Shown here: in pieces, positions 50,406 through 58,159 of the stretch
Layout of the letters: the number at the start of each line of letters is the position of its first letter
How positions within the stretch are numbered: position 1 is the first letter of the stretch
NCBI RefSeq assembly: GCF_035917675.1
Contig: NZ_CP109104.1
Span: 3,286,001 to 3,350,000 of the forward strand
Length of the DNA stretch: 64,000 nt
Direction of reading: 5' to 3'
Source: Streptomyces sp. NBC_01775
GTDB lineage: Bacteria; Actinomycetota; Actinomycetes; Streptomycetales; Streptomycetaceae
Position numbers and translations under genes: made by a program
Notes under the pieces: model-generated
What the model saw: only the letters and a program-made list of their open reading frames with translations
The model's database searches: none
Told to the model about the DNA's origin: nothing

Positions 50406-52796
50406 CTAGCCCTTGTGGTACCCGATGTCCTGGTACCGGGGGGTGGCGAAGCCGAACGCTCCGGCGTTGGCCAGTGCGCGCCTGGCCGCCACCAGCTGCG
50501 GGCGCTGGTAGAGCGGCACGGAGCCGGCCACCGCCCAGATCCGGGCGTCCGCCTTCCCCACCAGCTCGCGGCGACGGCCGTCGTCCAGCTCGCCGGCCGC
50601 CTGCTCGAAGAGCTGGTCGATCTGGTCGGTGCCGATCCGCGCGTAGTTCTGTTCGACCAGCAGCGAGCCGTCGGCCGCGGGCTGCGGCTTGGAGAAGATC
50701 GGCTTCGTCTCGGTCGCCGGGTAGGCGGAAGCGGGCCACGAGAAGAGCGCGAGATCGTACTCGCCCGCCGCGATGTGGTCCTTGAAGTAACTCTCGTTCG
50801 GGACTTCCTTGATCTGGGTGCGGATCCCGACGCCGTTGAGCATGTCCGCGATGCGCTCGCCCGAGACCCGGATCGGCGCGGAGCCCGGGCCGCCCGGCAG
50901 GACGAAGCGCAGCGCGAGCGGCTTGCCGTTCTTGGTCCGTACGGCCATGGACTTGCCGCGCGTGAGCAGCTGGAGTTCGCCCGCCGTCGCGCGGACGTTC
51001 TGCGCGGTGGCCAGCGCGGCGCGGGCCCGGCTCAGCTTGCGCGGGGAGCGGAGGAGCCGGGCCTGCTCCAGATCGGCGTGCGCGGCCTGCGCGAGGAGGG
51101 CGCCGCGCTGGCTGGTGGCGGAGGCCGCGAGGCTGAGCGGCTTGCCGGTGACCCGGGCCATCTGGGCGCGGGTGAGCCGTACGACGGACGCCTCGGCCTC
51201 GGCGCGGTAGGGCGCCGAGGCGCCTGCGTCGGGGGAGGACGCCTCGCCGGGCGGCGCGGCCGGGCCGCCGCCCGGCTTCTTGCCGTGCCTGCCGTCCTTG
51301 CCGTGCTTGCCGTGGCCCTTCTTGCCGCCGGGCTTCTTCGCGCCCGCGGCCTTGCCCTGGAGGAGCGAGCCGCCGGTCTTCCAGCCCGCGTCGGCCAGCA
51401 GCGACTGGGCGGAGTCGATGTCCATGCCGCCCGCCGCGTCGCTGTTGTCCTTGTAGCCGTCCTGGTTGGCCATCCGCAGATGGTTGCCCAGCGGCTCGTC
51501 GGGGAGGCCGACGCGGCCGAGCGCCTTGTGGGCCAGCTCGTCCCGGTCGAGAGCGCGGGCCACGGCGCGGCGTACCCGGTCATCGGCGAGGGGGCCGCTG
51601 GAGCCGTTGAGGGAGAGCTGGGTGTAGGCCGAGTCGAGGGCCTTGCGCACCTCGTACTTCCGGAGCGCCTTGCCGAGGCCCTTCGGGAGCGCCGCGGCCC
51701 GCCTCCGGGCGGCGCGCTCGGCCTTGTGGGCCTTGTGCTCGGCCTTGTGGGCCTGCTTGTCCCCGTGGCGGGTGCGGGGGCGCTGGGGGCCGCCGAGGTG
51801 GTGCGCGGCACCGATCCTCCTGGCCGACGCCTCGTCCACGTCGGCCAGGTCCAGCTTCCCGTTCGCCAGTGCCTTGGCCCGCTTGTGGCGGGGTACGGCC
51901 TTCAGCTCGATACGGCTCAGCTTCGCGCGCTCGCCCCACCAGTGCGGATTGCGCTCCAGAACGGTGGTGCCACGCTTGCCGCCCTGGCCCTTGGCGCCGC
52001 CTGCCTTGCCCGCGACCCGGAAGGGTCCGGCCGCGGCGGGGAGCGCGTCGCGGGTCCTGTCGTTGAACGCCTTCGGGCTGCGCATGGCCTGGCGGGGGTA
52101 GAGCGGGGTGAACAGGGAGCGCCAGTCCGCGTAGGGCTTGGCGAAGACGACCTTGACCTCGCGGGCCCCCTCCCCCCTGGTGACGCTGCGGATCCGGTCG
52201 TACCCGGCGTTCCGCGCCGCCCAGTACGCGTCGTCCTTGCCGCGCAGCGCCTTCCACTGGGCGCGGAAATCGGCCGTGCTCACGGCCCGGCCGTTGTTCC
52301 AGCGCGCCCTGTGGCTGAGCTTGTAGACGACGGTCTGGCGCGGCTCGGTCTTGGTGACCTCGGCCGAGCGCAGATAGTCCTCGTTGGCCTGCGGCGCCCC
52401 TTGTTCGTCGAGGGTGAAGAGGGAGGGGAGGGTGGCGCCGGTGACCTTGGCCGTCGCCTCGCCCGCGTCGGGCTGGAAGGCGTTGAAGGTGGTGGGTGCC
52501 GCGTCCACCGCCCAGCGCACGGTGCCGCCCGAGGAGACCTCCTGCCGGTCGGTCGTGCGGATGTCGCCCGTCGCGTCGTGGGCGGCGCCCGCCTGGGCCC
52601 CGGTGGCCGTGCCCGCTCCGGCGAGCGGGAGCGGAAGCAGCGCCCCCGCGACGAGTACGGCGCTCGTCCTGCGGAAGGTTCGTGCGGTCCGGAGGGCTCC
52701 CGTCCGCCGGTTCCGGAAGGCTCCCCTCCGCCGGGTGACTCTCGCTGACGGGGCCGGCTTCGCTGGCCCGTCTGATTCGGCTGGGACGGCTCGCAT
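50406..52796 (-). CDS. Long solute-binding protein (SBP_bac_5) without lipobox, His/Lys-rich inserts
   Basis: This 796-residue family-5 binding protein is about 200-250 residues longer than usual. The binding fold is clear (GTVRWAVDAAPTTFNAFQPD, ARWNNGRAVSTADFRAQWKAL, RNPHWWGERAKLSRIELKAVP, VRRAVARALDRDELAHKAL, EYDLALFSWPAS). The N-terminus is basic (RNRRTGALRTARTFRRTSAV) with a signal-like segment, but no Cys follows it, so it is probably secreted or anchored by the uncleaved helix rather than lipidated. Two inserts are odd: about 336-366, rich in His/Lys/Ala/Glu, and about 475-510, rich in Gly/Lys/His. No transporter genes adjoin it. GGAGG lies 6 bases before the ATG at 52796. Confidence 0.85.
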   Translation of the reverse strand: MRAVPAESDGPAKPAPSARVTRRRGAFRNRRTGALRTARTFRRTSAVLVAGALLPLPLAGAGTATGAQAGAAHDATGDIRTTDRQEVSSGGTVRWAVDAAPTTFNAFQPDAGEATAKVTGATLPSLFTLDEQGAPQANEDYLRSAEVTKTEPRQTVVYKLSHRARWNNGRAVSTADFRAQWKALRGKDDAYWAARNAGYDRIRSVTRGEGAREVKVVFAKPYADWRSLFTPLYPRQAMRSPKAFNDRTRDALPAAAGPFRVAGKAGGAKGQGGKRGTTVLERNPHWWGERAKLSRIELKAVPRHKRAKALANGKLDLADVDEASARRIGAAHHLGGPQRPRTRHGDKQAHKAEHKAHKAERAARRRAAALPKGLGKALRKYEVRKALDSAYTQLSLNGSSGPLADDRVRRAVARALDRDELAHKALGRVGLPDEPLGNHLRMANQDGYKDNSDAAGGMDIDSAQSLLADAGWKTGGSLLQGKAAGAKKPGGKKGHGKHGKDGRHGKKPGGGPAAPPGEASSPDAGASAPYRAEAEASVVRLTRAQMARVTGKPLSLAASATSQRGALLAQAAHADLEQARLLRSPRKLSRARAALATAQNVRATAGELQLLTRGKSMAVRTKNGKPLALRFVLPGGPGSAPIRVSGERIADMLNGVGIRTQIKEVPNESYFKDHIAAGEYDLALFSWPASAYPATETKPIFSKPQPAADGSLLVEQNYARIGTDQIDQLFEQAAGELDDGRRRELVGKADARIWAVAGSVPLYQRPQLVAARRALANAGAFGFATPRYQDIGYHKG

Positions 52797-53107
52797 CTGA
52801 AACCTCCAGGGCTTGCCGCGCATCCGCGTACGTCCACCCTCAGCGGTTTTGGCGGCTCATCACATCTTTCGCCCCACTGAAGGCGCTCCCGCGCGGGAGA
52901 CCCCGCAGACACGGCGCACGGACCCCGCACGCCACCCATGCGGAGCACGCCACTCCGCCGCGCGGCGGCACCCCGGCCACGGCCCCTGGCAGCCCCGGCG
53001 CGGGGCCCGGGCACGGCCCCCGACGCGGCACCCGGACCCCGCTCCGGCTGCCGCCCCGGACGGCCGCCTCGCAGCGGCTCGCTGAAACCGCCCGTCACAG
53101 CGGCCCG
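52797..53107. other. Intergenic region before the long SBP gene
   Basis: 311 bases without a supportable gene, between the SnoaL-like stop (53108) and the binding-protein start (52796), both read leftward. The part nearest the start (about 52840-52880) is less G+C-rich and probably holds the promoter. The rest is extremely G+C-rich with many overlapping short palindromes around 52975-53050 and no single strong terminator. Confidence 0.5.
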
Positions 53108-53506
53108 TCACATCGCCTCGGTCAGCTCCTGTCTCCATACCGGAGGCTGCTCGCCGTACAGATCCGTCCAGTACTCCGTTGCCGCGGTGATACGGCCGTC
53201 GTGGACGGTCCAGAACGAGGCGGCGCGGAAGATGCCCAACTCCGTGTGCGGCACCTCGACTTCGGAGACGACCTCGGCGGGCCGGCCGGGCTCCTGCTCA
53301 CCCTGCGCGACGATCCGCAGGACCCGTATGGACCAGCCCTCCGGATACTCGCTCTGGACCGCGACGAAATTCGCCCGCCCCACGATCCGCTCGCCGCTGA
53401 CCGGCCACTCCACGACGACGTCCGCCGCTACCAGCCGCTCCATCCCCGGCCAGTCCCTGGCATCTATCCGCTCCCACAGCTGCGTCACCACGTCCACAGG
53501 TCTCAT
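53108..53506 (-). CDS. SnoaL-like/NTF2-fold protein
   Basis: This 132-residue protein with the NTF2/SnoaL cone fold reads MRPVDVVTQLWERIDARDWPGMERLVAADVVVEWPVSGERIVGRANFVAVQSEYPEGW, then FWTVHDGRITAATEYWTDLYGEQPP, the usual alternating helix and strand order. Members act as isomerases, hydrolases or plain binding proteins, and no function can be set. The ATG at 53506 matches the family start. The frame runs upstream but codes only a Pro/Gly/Arg run, so it is not accepted. It is divergent from the UrtA-like operon, sharing a 386-base control region. Confidence 0.82.
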   Translation of the reverse strand: MRPVDVVTQLWERIDARDWPGMERLVAADVVVEWPVSGERIVGRANFVAVQSEYPEGWSIRVLRIVAQGEQEPGRPAEVVSEVEVPHTELGIFRAASFWTVHDGRITAATEYWTDLYGEQPPVWRQELTEAM

Positions 53507-53892
53507 GCCGTGGAGTCTGGCAGCCGCCTTCGACAACCGACCGCCTCCGCCCGCCGCCCCGCCTCCCCCGGCCGCCCGCCTCCGACAGCCAGGGGCCGGC
53601 CGCCCGCGAGCGTGCCCCGGGGGTGGCGGGGGCGGGTGTGAATAGCGGGGTGAACTTCCGGGTTCTCGCATGGATTTCGTAAAAGCGGAAGCGGCCATTG
53701 CGGCGAACTCCATGAATAATTCTCGTCATTTCACTCATTCGGGCCGCAAAGCAGAAATCCATGGACTGGGGGGTCGGCTTTCGTGGATGCTTCACGGCAG
53801 GTCATGGAGGGCGCCGCGGCGGGCGAGGAGGAAGCGATGCGGGAGGTAAGTGTTAACTGGGCCCTGCGGTACGGGAATTGCCAGCCGAGACC
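53507..53892. promoter_or_regulatory. A+T-richer divergent control region with long-range hairpin
   Basis: This gap between the SnoaL-like gene (-) and the UrtA-like gene (+) changes from Pro-type G+C-rich DNA (53507-53635) to clearly A+T-richer DNA (53636-53780). A two-part inverted repeat lies in the latter: CATGGATTTC (53669-53678) with GAAATCCATG (53754-53763), and nested inside GCGGCC (53691-53696) with GGCCGC (53742-53747). The loop contains an A+T-rich stretch (ATGAATAATTCTCGTC). It may be an operator, an RNA leader structure or an insertion remnant. Confidence 0.6.
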
Positions 53893-55218
53893 ATGAGGCC
53901 GACCGCGAGAGAGCGCGGGATGGTCACGCTCATGACGCTGGCGGTCCTCGCCTACGTCCTGCTCCTCTCAGCGGTCACCCCGGCCGACCCGCATCCCAGG
54001 CCCCCGCTCCGGGTGGGGATCCTGCACTCCCACACCGGCCGGCTCGCCCAGGCGGAGAAGCCGCTCAACGACGCGACGGTGATGGCGATCGACGAGATCA
54101 ACGCCCAAGGAGGCCTGCTGGGCCGGAAGGTGGTGCCCATCCTCGCGGACGGGCGCTCCAGCCGAAGGGTCTTCGCCAAGGAGACCGAAAGGCTGCTGAC
54201 CAGGGGCGGAGTCCAGGTGATCTTCGGAGGGTACGAATCGGCCGCGCGCCGCAGCATGATCCCGGTGGTGGAGCGGAACGGCGGACTGCTGTTCTACCCG
54301 GCGGTCTACGAGGGCGGTGAGTCCTCACGCCGTGTGGTCTACACCGGGGCGACCCCGAACCAGTACATCACCCCGGCGATCCAGTGGTTCCTGGACAACG
54401 GGGCCCGCACGTTCTTTCTCGTCGGCTCCGACTACATCTATCCGCGCGTATCCCTCGCACTCGTGCATTCCCAACTGATGTCCTCCGGCGGGCGGGTGCT
54501 CGGAGAGGAGTATCTGCTGCCCCGTTCACGCGACGTCAAGGGCACCGTCCTCAGAATCCACAAGACCGAGCCCGATGTCATCGTCTCGGCTCTCGCAGGC
54601 GACACCAACGGCCCTTTCTTCAGCGCCCTCAGAAGCGGCGACGCCGACGCGCAGCGCATTCCCACGCTCAATCTCGTAGCGGACGAATGGGAGTTGCGTT
54701 CCCTGGAGGCCCGCAGGAAATCCGGGGCCTTCGTCGCGGGCGACTACGTCGCGGCCAACTATTTCGAGTCCCTGCCGGACCACGTCAACCAGACGTTTGT
54801 GCGGGAGTTCAAGCGGCGCTACGGCGTCCCGCACGTCTCCGACACGGTGGCGGCGGCCTACGCGGGGGTGCACCTGTGGGCACGTGCCGTGCGCGCAGCG
54901 GGAAACACCTCGCCGGAGGCGGTGCTGCGCTCGGTGCGCGGTGCCTCCGTCAAAGCGCCGGGCGGCACCGTCTACGCCGACCGGCAAAACCGTCACCTGT
55001 GGAAGCGGGCCCGCGTCGGGCGCATCCGGCTCGACGGCAGGATCGAGCCCGTCTGGTCCTCCGAGGCCGTCATCCGCCCGGCCCCCTACAGCCCGTACCG
55101 CAGCAAGCAGGAGTGGGACAGCCTCGTCAGCTACCTCTACCAGGGGTGGGGAAAGCGCTGGGAGCGCAAGCCCGGCGGTCCCAAACTCCCCCTGGAATCC
55201 CGGCCCGGCGCCCCGTGA
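53893..55218 (+). CDS. UrtA/AmiC-like periplasmic-binding-fold protein, orphan
   Basis: This 441-residue protein has one N-terminal hydrophobic segment (MVTLMTLAVLAYVLLLSAV) and an outer type-I binding fold of the urea/short-chain amide group: LRVGILHSHTGRLAQAEKPLNDATVMAIDEINAQGGLLGRKVVPILADG, VQVIFGGYESAARRSMIPVVE, LLFYPAVYEGGE, RTFFLVGSDYIYPR, the family end VYADRQNRHLWKRARVGRIRLDGRIEPVWSS and PYSPY. There is no lipobox. No urea-transporter permease, ATPase or urease gene is near, so a sensor or receptor role is more likely than transport (inference). ATG at 53893 is preferred; a TTG at 53878 is possible. The stop overlaps the next start (GTGA). Confidence 0.88.
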   Translation: MRPTARERGMVTLMTLAVLAYVLLLSAVTPADPHPRPPLRVGILHSHTGRLAQAEKPLNDATVMAIDEINAQGGLLGRKVVPILADGRSSRRVFAKETERLLTRGGVQVIFGGYESAARRSMIPVVERNGGLLFYPAVYEGGESSRRVVYTGATPNQYITPAIQWFLDNGARTFFLVGSDYIYPRVSLALVHSQLMSSGGRVLGEEYLLPRSRDVKGTVLRIHKTEPDVIVSALAGDTNGPFFSALRSGDADAQRIPTLNLVADEWELRSLEARRKSGAFVAGDYVAANYFESLPDHVNQTFVREFKRRYGVPHVSDTVAAAYAGVHLWARAVRAAGNTSPEAVLRSVRGASVKAPGGTVYADRQNRHLWKRARVGRIRLDGRIEPVWSSEAVIRPAPYSPYRSKQEWDSLVSYLYQGWGKRWERKPGGPKLPLESRPGAP

Positions 55219-56060
55219 AACACCACCGTCTGTGGCTCCCCTGGCTCCTGCTGCTGGGCTCGGGCGCGGGGCTGGTCGCCATCCGGCTCGCGGACCTCCC
55301 CGCCGTGGTGACCTGCCTGCTGCTGGTCGCCACGGCCGTGGTGCTCGTCAACGCGGGGCTGCCGCTGGCCAGGCACGGGGTGCGGCACGTGGTGGCCGAA
55401 CAGAACGTGGCGGTGCAGGCGGCGGTCTTCGCGATCGTGGGTTCGCTGTACGCCACCCTCGTCCACTTCTCCGTCGTGGTCGTGTGGGACGGCTACTCGC
55501 GCGCCGACACCACCGTCGCGCAGGAGGCCAACGCGCTGGCCGACCTGGAGCGGATGTCCAAGGGGTTCTCGGGCCCCGTGCACCGGCAGGTGCGCGAGAC
55601 GTCGCTGACCTACGCGGGCATCGTCATCGACGACGAGTGGCACGCCATGACCCGGCGCGGCTCGGACCCGCAGGCCCAGGCGGCGCTGGCCGAGCTGTGG
55701 ACGATCTACACCAGCATGGGCCCCGAGGACCGGGAGAACGCCCTGTACGCCCCCTCCATCGAGCGCCTCAACCAGCTCGACGACAACCGCAGGCTGCGGC
55801 TGCGCGCGGGGGTGCGGGACGTCCCGGCCGTGGTCTGGCTGATGTTCTACTGCGGCGGCGTCCTCGCGGTCGTCACCGTGTTCCTCTTCGGGGTCCGCCG
55901 CGGCTGGCTCCAGCGGGTCATCGTGTCCGTGCTGGCCGCCGTCGTGGCACTCACCGTCTTTCTGGTCACCTCCTTCGAGAAGCCCTTCGAGGGCGACGCG
56001 GGCATCAGGCCCGACACGTTCGAGACCGTCCAGGACCATTTGCGCTCCCAGGAGAGATGA
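55215..56060 (+). CDS. DUF4239 (bestrophin-like) membrane protein
   Basis: This 281-residue protein has three helices at the N-terminus (LWLPWLLLLGSGAGLVAIRLA, AVVTCLLLVATAVVLVNAGLPLA, AVQAAVFAIVGSLYATLVHFSVVVVW). A soluble helical middle follows (EANALADLERMSKGFSGPVHRQVRETSLTYAGIVIDDEWHAM), then two C-terminal helices (AVVWLMFYCGGVLAVVTVFLFGV, RVIVSVLAAVVALTVFLVTSFEKPFEGD). The last part, VTSFEKPFEGD..I.PD.F, is the hallmark of DUF4239, described as a bestrophin-like domain. Bestrophins are anion channels gated by Ca2+ in animals. GTGA overlap with the UrtA-like gene; 6 bases before the EF-hand gene. Confidence 0.85.
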   Translation: MKHHRLWLPWLLLLGSGAGLVAIRLADLPAVVTCLLLVATAVVLVNAGLPLARHGVRHVVAEQNVAVQAAVFAIVGSLYATLVHFSVVVVWDGYSRADTTVAQEANALADLERMSKGFSGPVHRQVRETSLTYAGIVIDDEWHAMTRRGSDPQAQAALAELWTIYTSMGPEDRENALYAPSIERLNQLDDNRRLRLRAGVRDVPAVVWLMFYCGGVLAVVTVFLFGVRRGWLQRVIVSVLAAVVALTVFLVTSFEKPFEGDAGIRPDTFETVQDHLRSQER

Positions 56061-56066
56061 GCCGCT

Positions 56067-56759
56067 GTGTGCCCCTGCCCCTCCTCATGGCCCCCGCTGT
56101 GGTCGTTCCGCCGACGGGCCCCCAGGCGTGTGCCCGCCGGGGCGCCGCCGGGATCGACCGGGGCCCGGCATCCGACGCTGGACCCGCTGCTGAGGTGGAA
56201 GGCGCACCGCTGGTTCGACTGCCTGCTCGATCCCGGCCCCGGCCCGGGGCCCCGGTATGACCGGCGGCTGACGTTCCACGACTACGAGCTGGCGGCCGAG
56301 CGCGTCGCGCGGGCCTTCCGGCGGCGCCCCGGGTGCCGGGAGCACCGCCGGCTGCACGGCTGTTTCCGCAAGCTGTGGCGGCTGCACGACAGCGCGGGCA
56401 CCGGCGTCCAGGACCGGGCGGCCTTCACCGCGGGGCTCGCCCAGGCGCTCACCGGGCGGCACCGGGCGCTGGTGGCGGCCGTCAACTCGCTGTGCTGCGC
56501 CATGGTCGACCTCGCGGACGGGAACGGCGACAACCTCCTGTCCGAGCGCGAGTACCGGGTCCTGCTGGCGGCGGGCTTCCGGCTCTCCTCCGAGCACGAT
56601 CTGCGCACCGCCTACCGCACCCTGGACCGCGACGGGAGCGGCGCGCTGGAGCACAACGAGGTCCACGAGGCGTTCGTGGAGTTCTTCACCAGCGCCGATC
56701 CCGACGCACCGGGTAACTGGCTGCTGGGTGCCCCTCGTTCGGGTGACGGCGGCCCGTAG
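56067..56759 (+). CDS. EF-hand calcium-binding protein
   Basis: This 230-residue soluble protein has two good EF-hand loops: residues 151-162 (DGNGDNLLSERE: Asp1, Asn3, Asp5, Ser9, Glu12) and 187-198 (DRDGSGALEHNE: Asp1, Asp3, Ser5, Glu9, Glu12). An N-terminal pair position (about 50-75, FDCLLDPGPGPGPRYDRRLTFHDYELAAERVARAF) keeps the flanking helices, but its loop is Gly/Pro-degenerate. The layout resembles calsymin/calerythrin-type streptomycete EF-hand proteins. The first 40 residues are Pro/Arg-rich. GTG start 6 bases after the DUF4239 stop, so it is in the same operon. It may report Ca2+ to the membrane partner (inference). Confidence 0.85.
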   Translation: MCPCPSSWPPLWSFRRRAPRRVPAGAPPGSTGARHPTLDPLLRWKAHRWFDCLLDPGPGPGPRYDRRLTFHDYELAAERVARAFRRRPGCREHRRLHGCFRKLWRLHDSAGTGVQDRAAFTAGLAQALTGRHRALVAAVNSLCCAMVDLADGNGDNLLSEREYRVLLAAGFRLSSEHDLRTAYRTLDRDGSGALEHNEVHEAFVEFFTSADPDAPGNWLLGAPRSGDGGP

Positions 56760-56917
56760 GCCCGGGAGCCCGCCACGGCCCCCCTGCCAAGGCATCCGCG
56801 ATGGTCCGTCCGGGCGGAAAGGCGTGACGCACCCTTCACAAGCGGGAGTGTGACGCGCAACACTCGCCACGCGCATGGACCAACGCCAGCCGCCACCACC
56901 GCGGAGGTGGGCAACTC

Positions 56918-57205
56918 ATGTCTTTGCAAGACGAACTGACAGCCGCTCAACGCTGTCTCGACGATCTCGCCCGCAGCGTCGCCCGCTTGGAGGAGCGGGT
57001 CGGCACCGGGCTGGAGATACGCCGGGTGCGGAGCGACACCGAACACCTGAAGGAGTCGCTCTCCCTCCTGAGAGCTGCCGCCCCCCGACCACCGGCCGAG
57101 CCGCGCGTCGAGATGGTGACGATTCCCGAACAGCCCTACGACGCGGGGCTGTGGACGGACGTCGACGACGAGGGGCTGGGAGCGCAGGACCGGCACGCGC
57201 CCTGA
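56918..57205 (+). CDS. Small conserved protein (95 aa) upstream of sdh
   Basis: This 95-residue soluble protein has an N-terminal coiled coil (QDELTAAQRCLDDLARSVARLEERVGTGLEIRRVRSDTEHLKESLSLL), a short Pro-rich joint and an acidic end with MVTIPEQPYDAGLWTDVDDEGLG. Function unknown; similar proteins precede the succinate dehydrogenase genes in other streptomycetes as far as I recall. GGAGGTG lies 8 bases before the ATG. The gap to sdhC is about 50 bases, so it is probably the first gene of that operon. Confidence 0.8.
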   Translation: MSLQDELTAAQRCLDDLARSVARLEERVGTGLEIRRVRSDTEHLKESLSLLRAAAPRPPAEPRVEMVTIPEQPYDAGLWTDVDDEGLGAQDRHAP

Positions 57206-57257
57206 TGAGGCAGGTCCGTACTGCCCCGATCCCCCGTCGTCACATCCGGAGAAACCG

Positions 57258-58091
57258 TTGGCCACTGGCACCGAACCCCAACTGAACACGGGCCCGCAGC
57301 CCGGCGGCGTGCGTGGGAGCACGCGCGCCGCCATCGCCGAGCCCCATCTGCGCAAGGACCGCTGGTGGCTCGCCCCGGCGGTCACCGCATTCGGGCTGCT
57401 CGCGTTCGTCGTCTACTCCACCTGGCGCGCGTTCGCGAACGCCGACTACTACTCGGCGCCCTACGTGTCGCCGTTCTACTCGCCCTGCCTCGCGGACAAC
57501 TGCCACGCCATGAAGGGCGGCCCCAACTTCGGCCTGCTCGGCGACTGGTGGGGCCTGTCGCCCGCGCTGATCATCCTGATCTTCCCGCTGGGCTTCCGGC
57601 TCACCTGCTACTACTACCGCAAGGCGTACTACCGGGGCTTCTGGGCCTCTCCCCCGGCCTGTGCCGTGGCCGAGCCGCACAAGAAGTACACCGGTGAGAC
57701 CCGCTTCCCGCTGATCCTCCAGAACATCCACCGCTACTTCTTCTACGCGGCGGTCCTGGTCGCGCTGATCCTGACCTGGGACACCCTCCTCGGCTTCCGC
57801 GACGAGCACTACGAGTGGGGCCACATGGGCCTGGGCACCGTGGTCTTCCTCGTCAACATCGTGCTGATCTGGGCGTACACCCTCTCCTGCCACTCGTGCC
57901 GCCACATCATCGGCGGCCGGCTGAAGCACTTCTCCAAGCACCCCGTGCGCTATCGCATGTGGGGCTGGGTCGGAAAGCTCAACGAGCGCCACATGCTGCT
58001 CGCCTGGGCCTCGCTGATCAGCGTCGCCGTCGCGGACTTCTACGTCTACCTGGTGGCGACCGGCGCCTTCACCGACCCGCGCTTCTTCTGA
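57258..58091 (+). CDS. sdhC: Succinate dehydrogenase cytochrome b subunit
   Basis: This 277-residue five-helix membrane anchor of the SdhCAB (type B-like) complex carries b-type heme and the quinone site. Helices: WWLAPAVTAFGLLAFVVYST, LSPALIILIFPLGFRLTCYYY, YFFYAAVLVALILTWDTLLGF, LGTVVFLVNIVLIWAYTLSCH, MLLAWASLISVAVADFYVYLV. Candidate heme-ligating His residues are in QNIHRYFF and SCHSCRHIIGG, and Cys-rich loops (PCLADNCHAMKGG) are typical of this streptomycete form. TTG start with GGAG 6 bases upstream; no ATG or GTG fits the family beginning. Confidence 0.9.
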   Translation: MATGTEPQLNTGPQPGGVRGSTRAAIAEPHLRKDRWWLAPAVTAFGLLAFVVYSTWRAFANADYYSAPYVSPFYSPCLADNCHAMKGGPNFGLLGDWWGLSPALIILIFPLGFRLTCYYYRKAYYRGFWASPPACAVAEPHKKYTGETRFPLILQNIHRYFFYAAVLVALILTWDTLLGFRDEHYEWGHMGLGTVVFLVNIVLIWAYTLSCHSCRHIIGGRLKHFSKHPVRYRMWGWVGKLNERHMLLAWASLISVAVADFYVYLVATGAFTDPRFF

Positions 58092-58144
58092 GCGGCGGCT
58101 TCTTTCCGAGCGCCGGCTTCTTCGAGCGGCGGCTTCTTTCCGAG
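58090..58144. repeat. 21-base perfect direct repeat between sdhC and sdhA
   Basis: The 21-base unit (starts GAGCGGCGGC, ends TTTCCGAG) at 58090-58110 recurs exactly at 58124-58144, with a partial copy between. The first copy begins in the sdhC stop codon. It looks like a recent local duplication that lengthened the spacer before sdhA. Confidence 0.85.
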
Positions 58145-58159
58145 AGGGATGTACGAGAC

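Noticed and set aside
50122..50739. N-terminal extension of TypA
   Set aside because: Low-complexity Arg/Gly sequence; the TypA family begins at MPTRHDIRN.
53507..53713. N-terminal extension of the SnoaL-like protein
   Set aside because: It codes only Pro/Gly/Arg runs and covers the divergent control region; the family starts at MRPVDVV.
53893..55218. Urea ABC transporter
   Set aside because: Only the binding-protein type is present. There is no permease, ATPase or urease gene within the window, and the protein lacks a lipobox.
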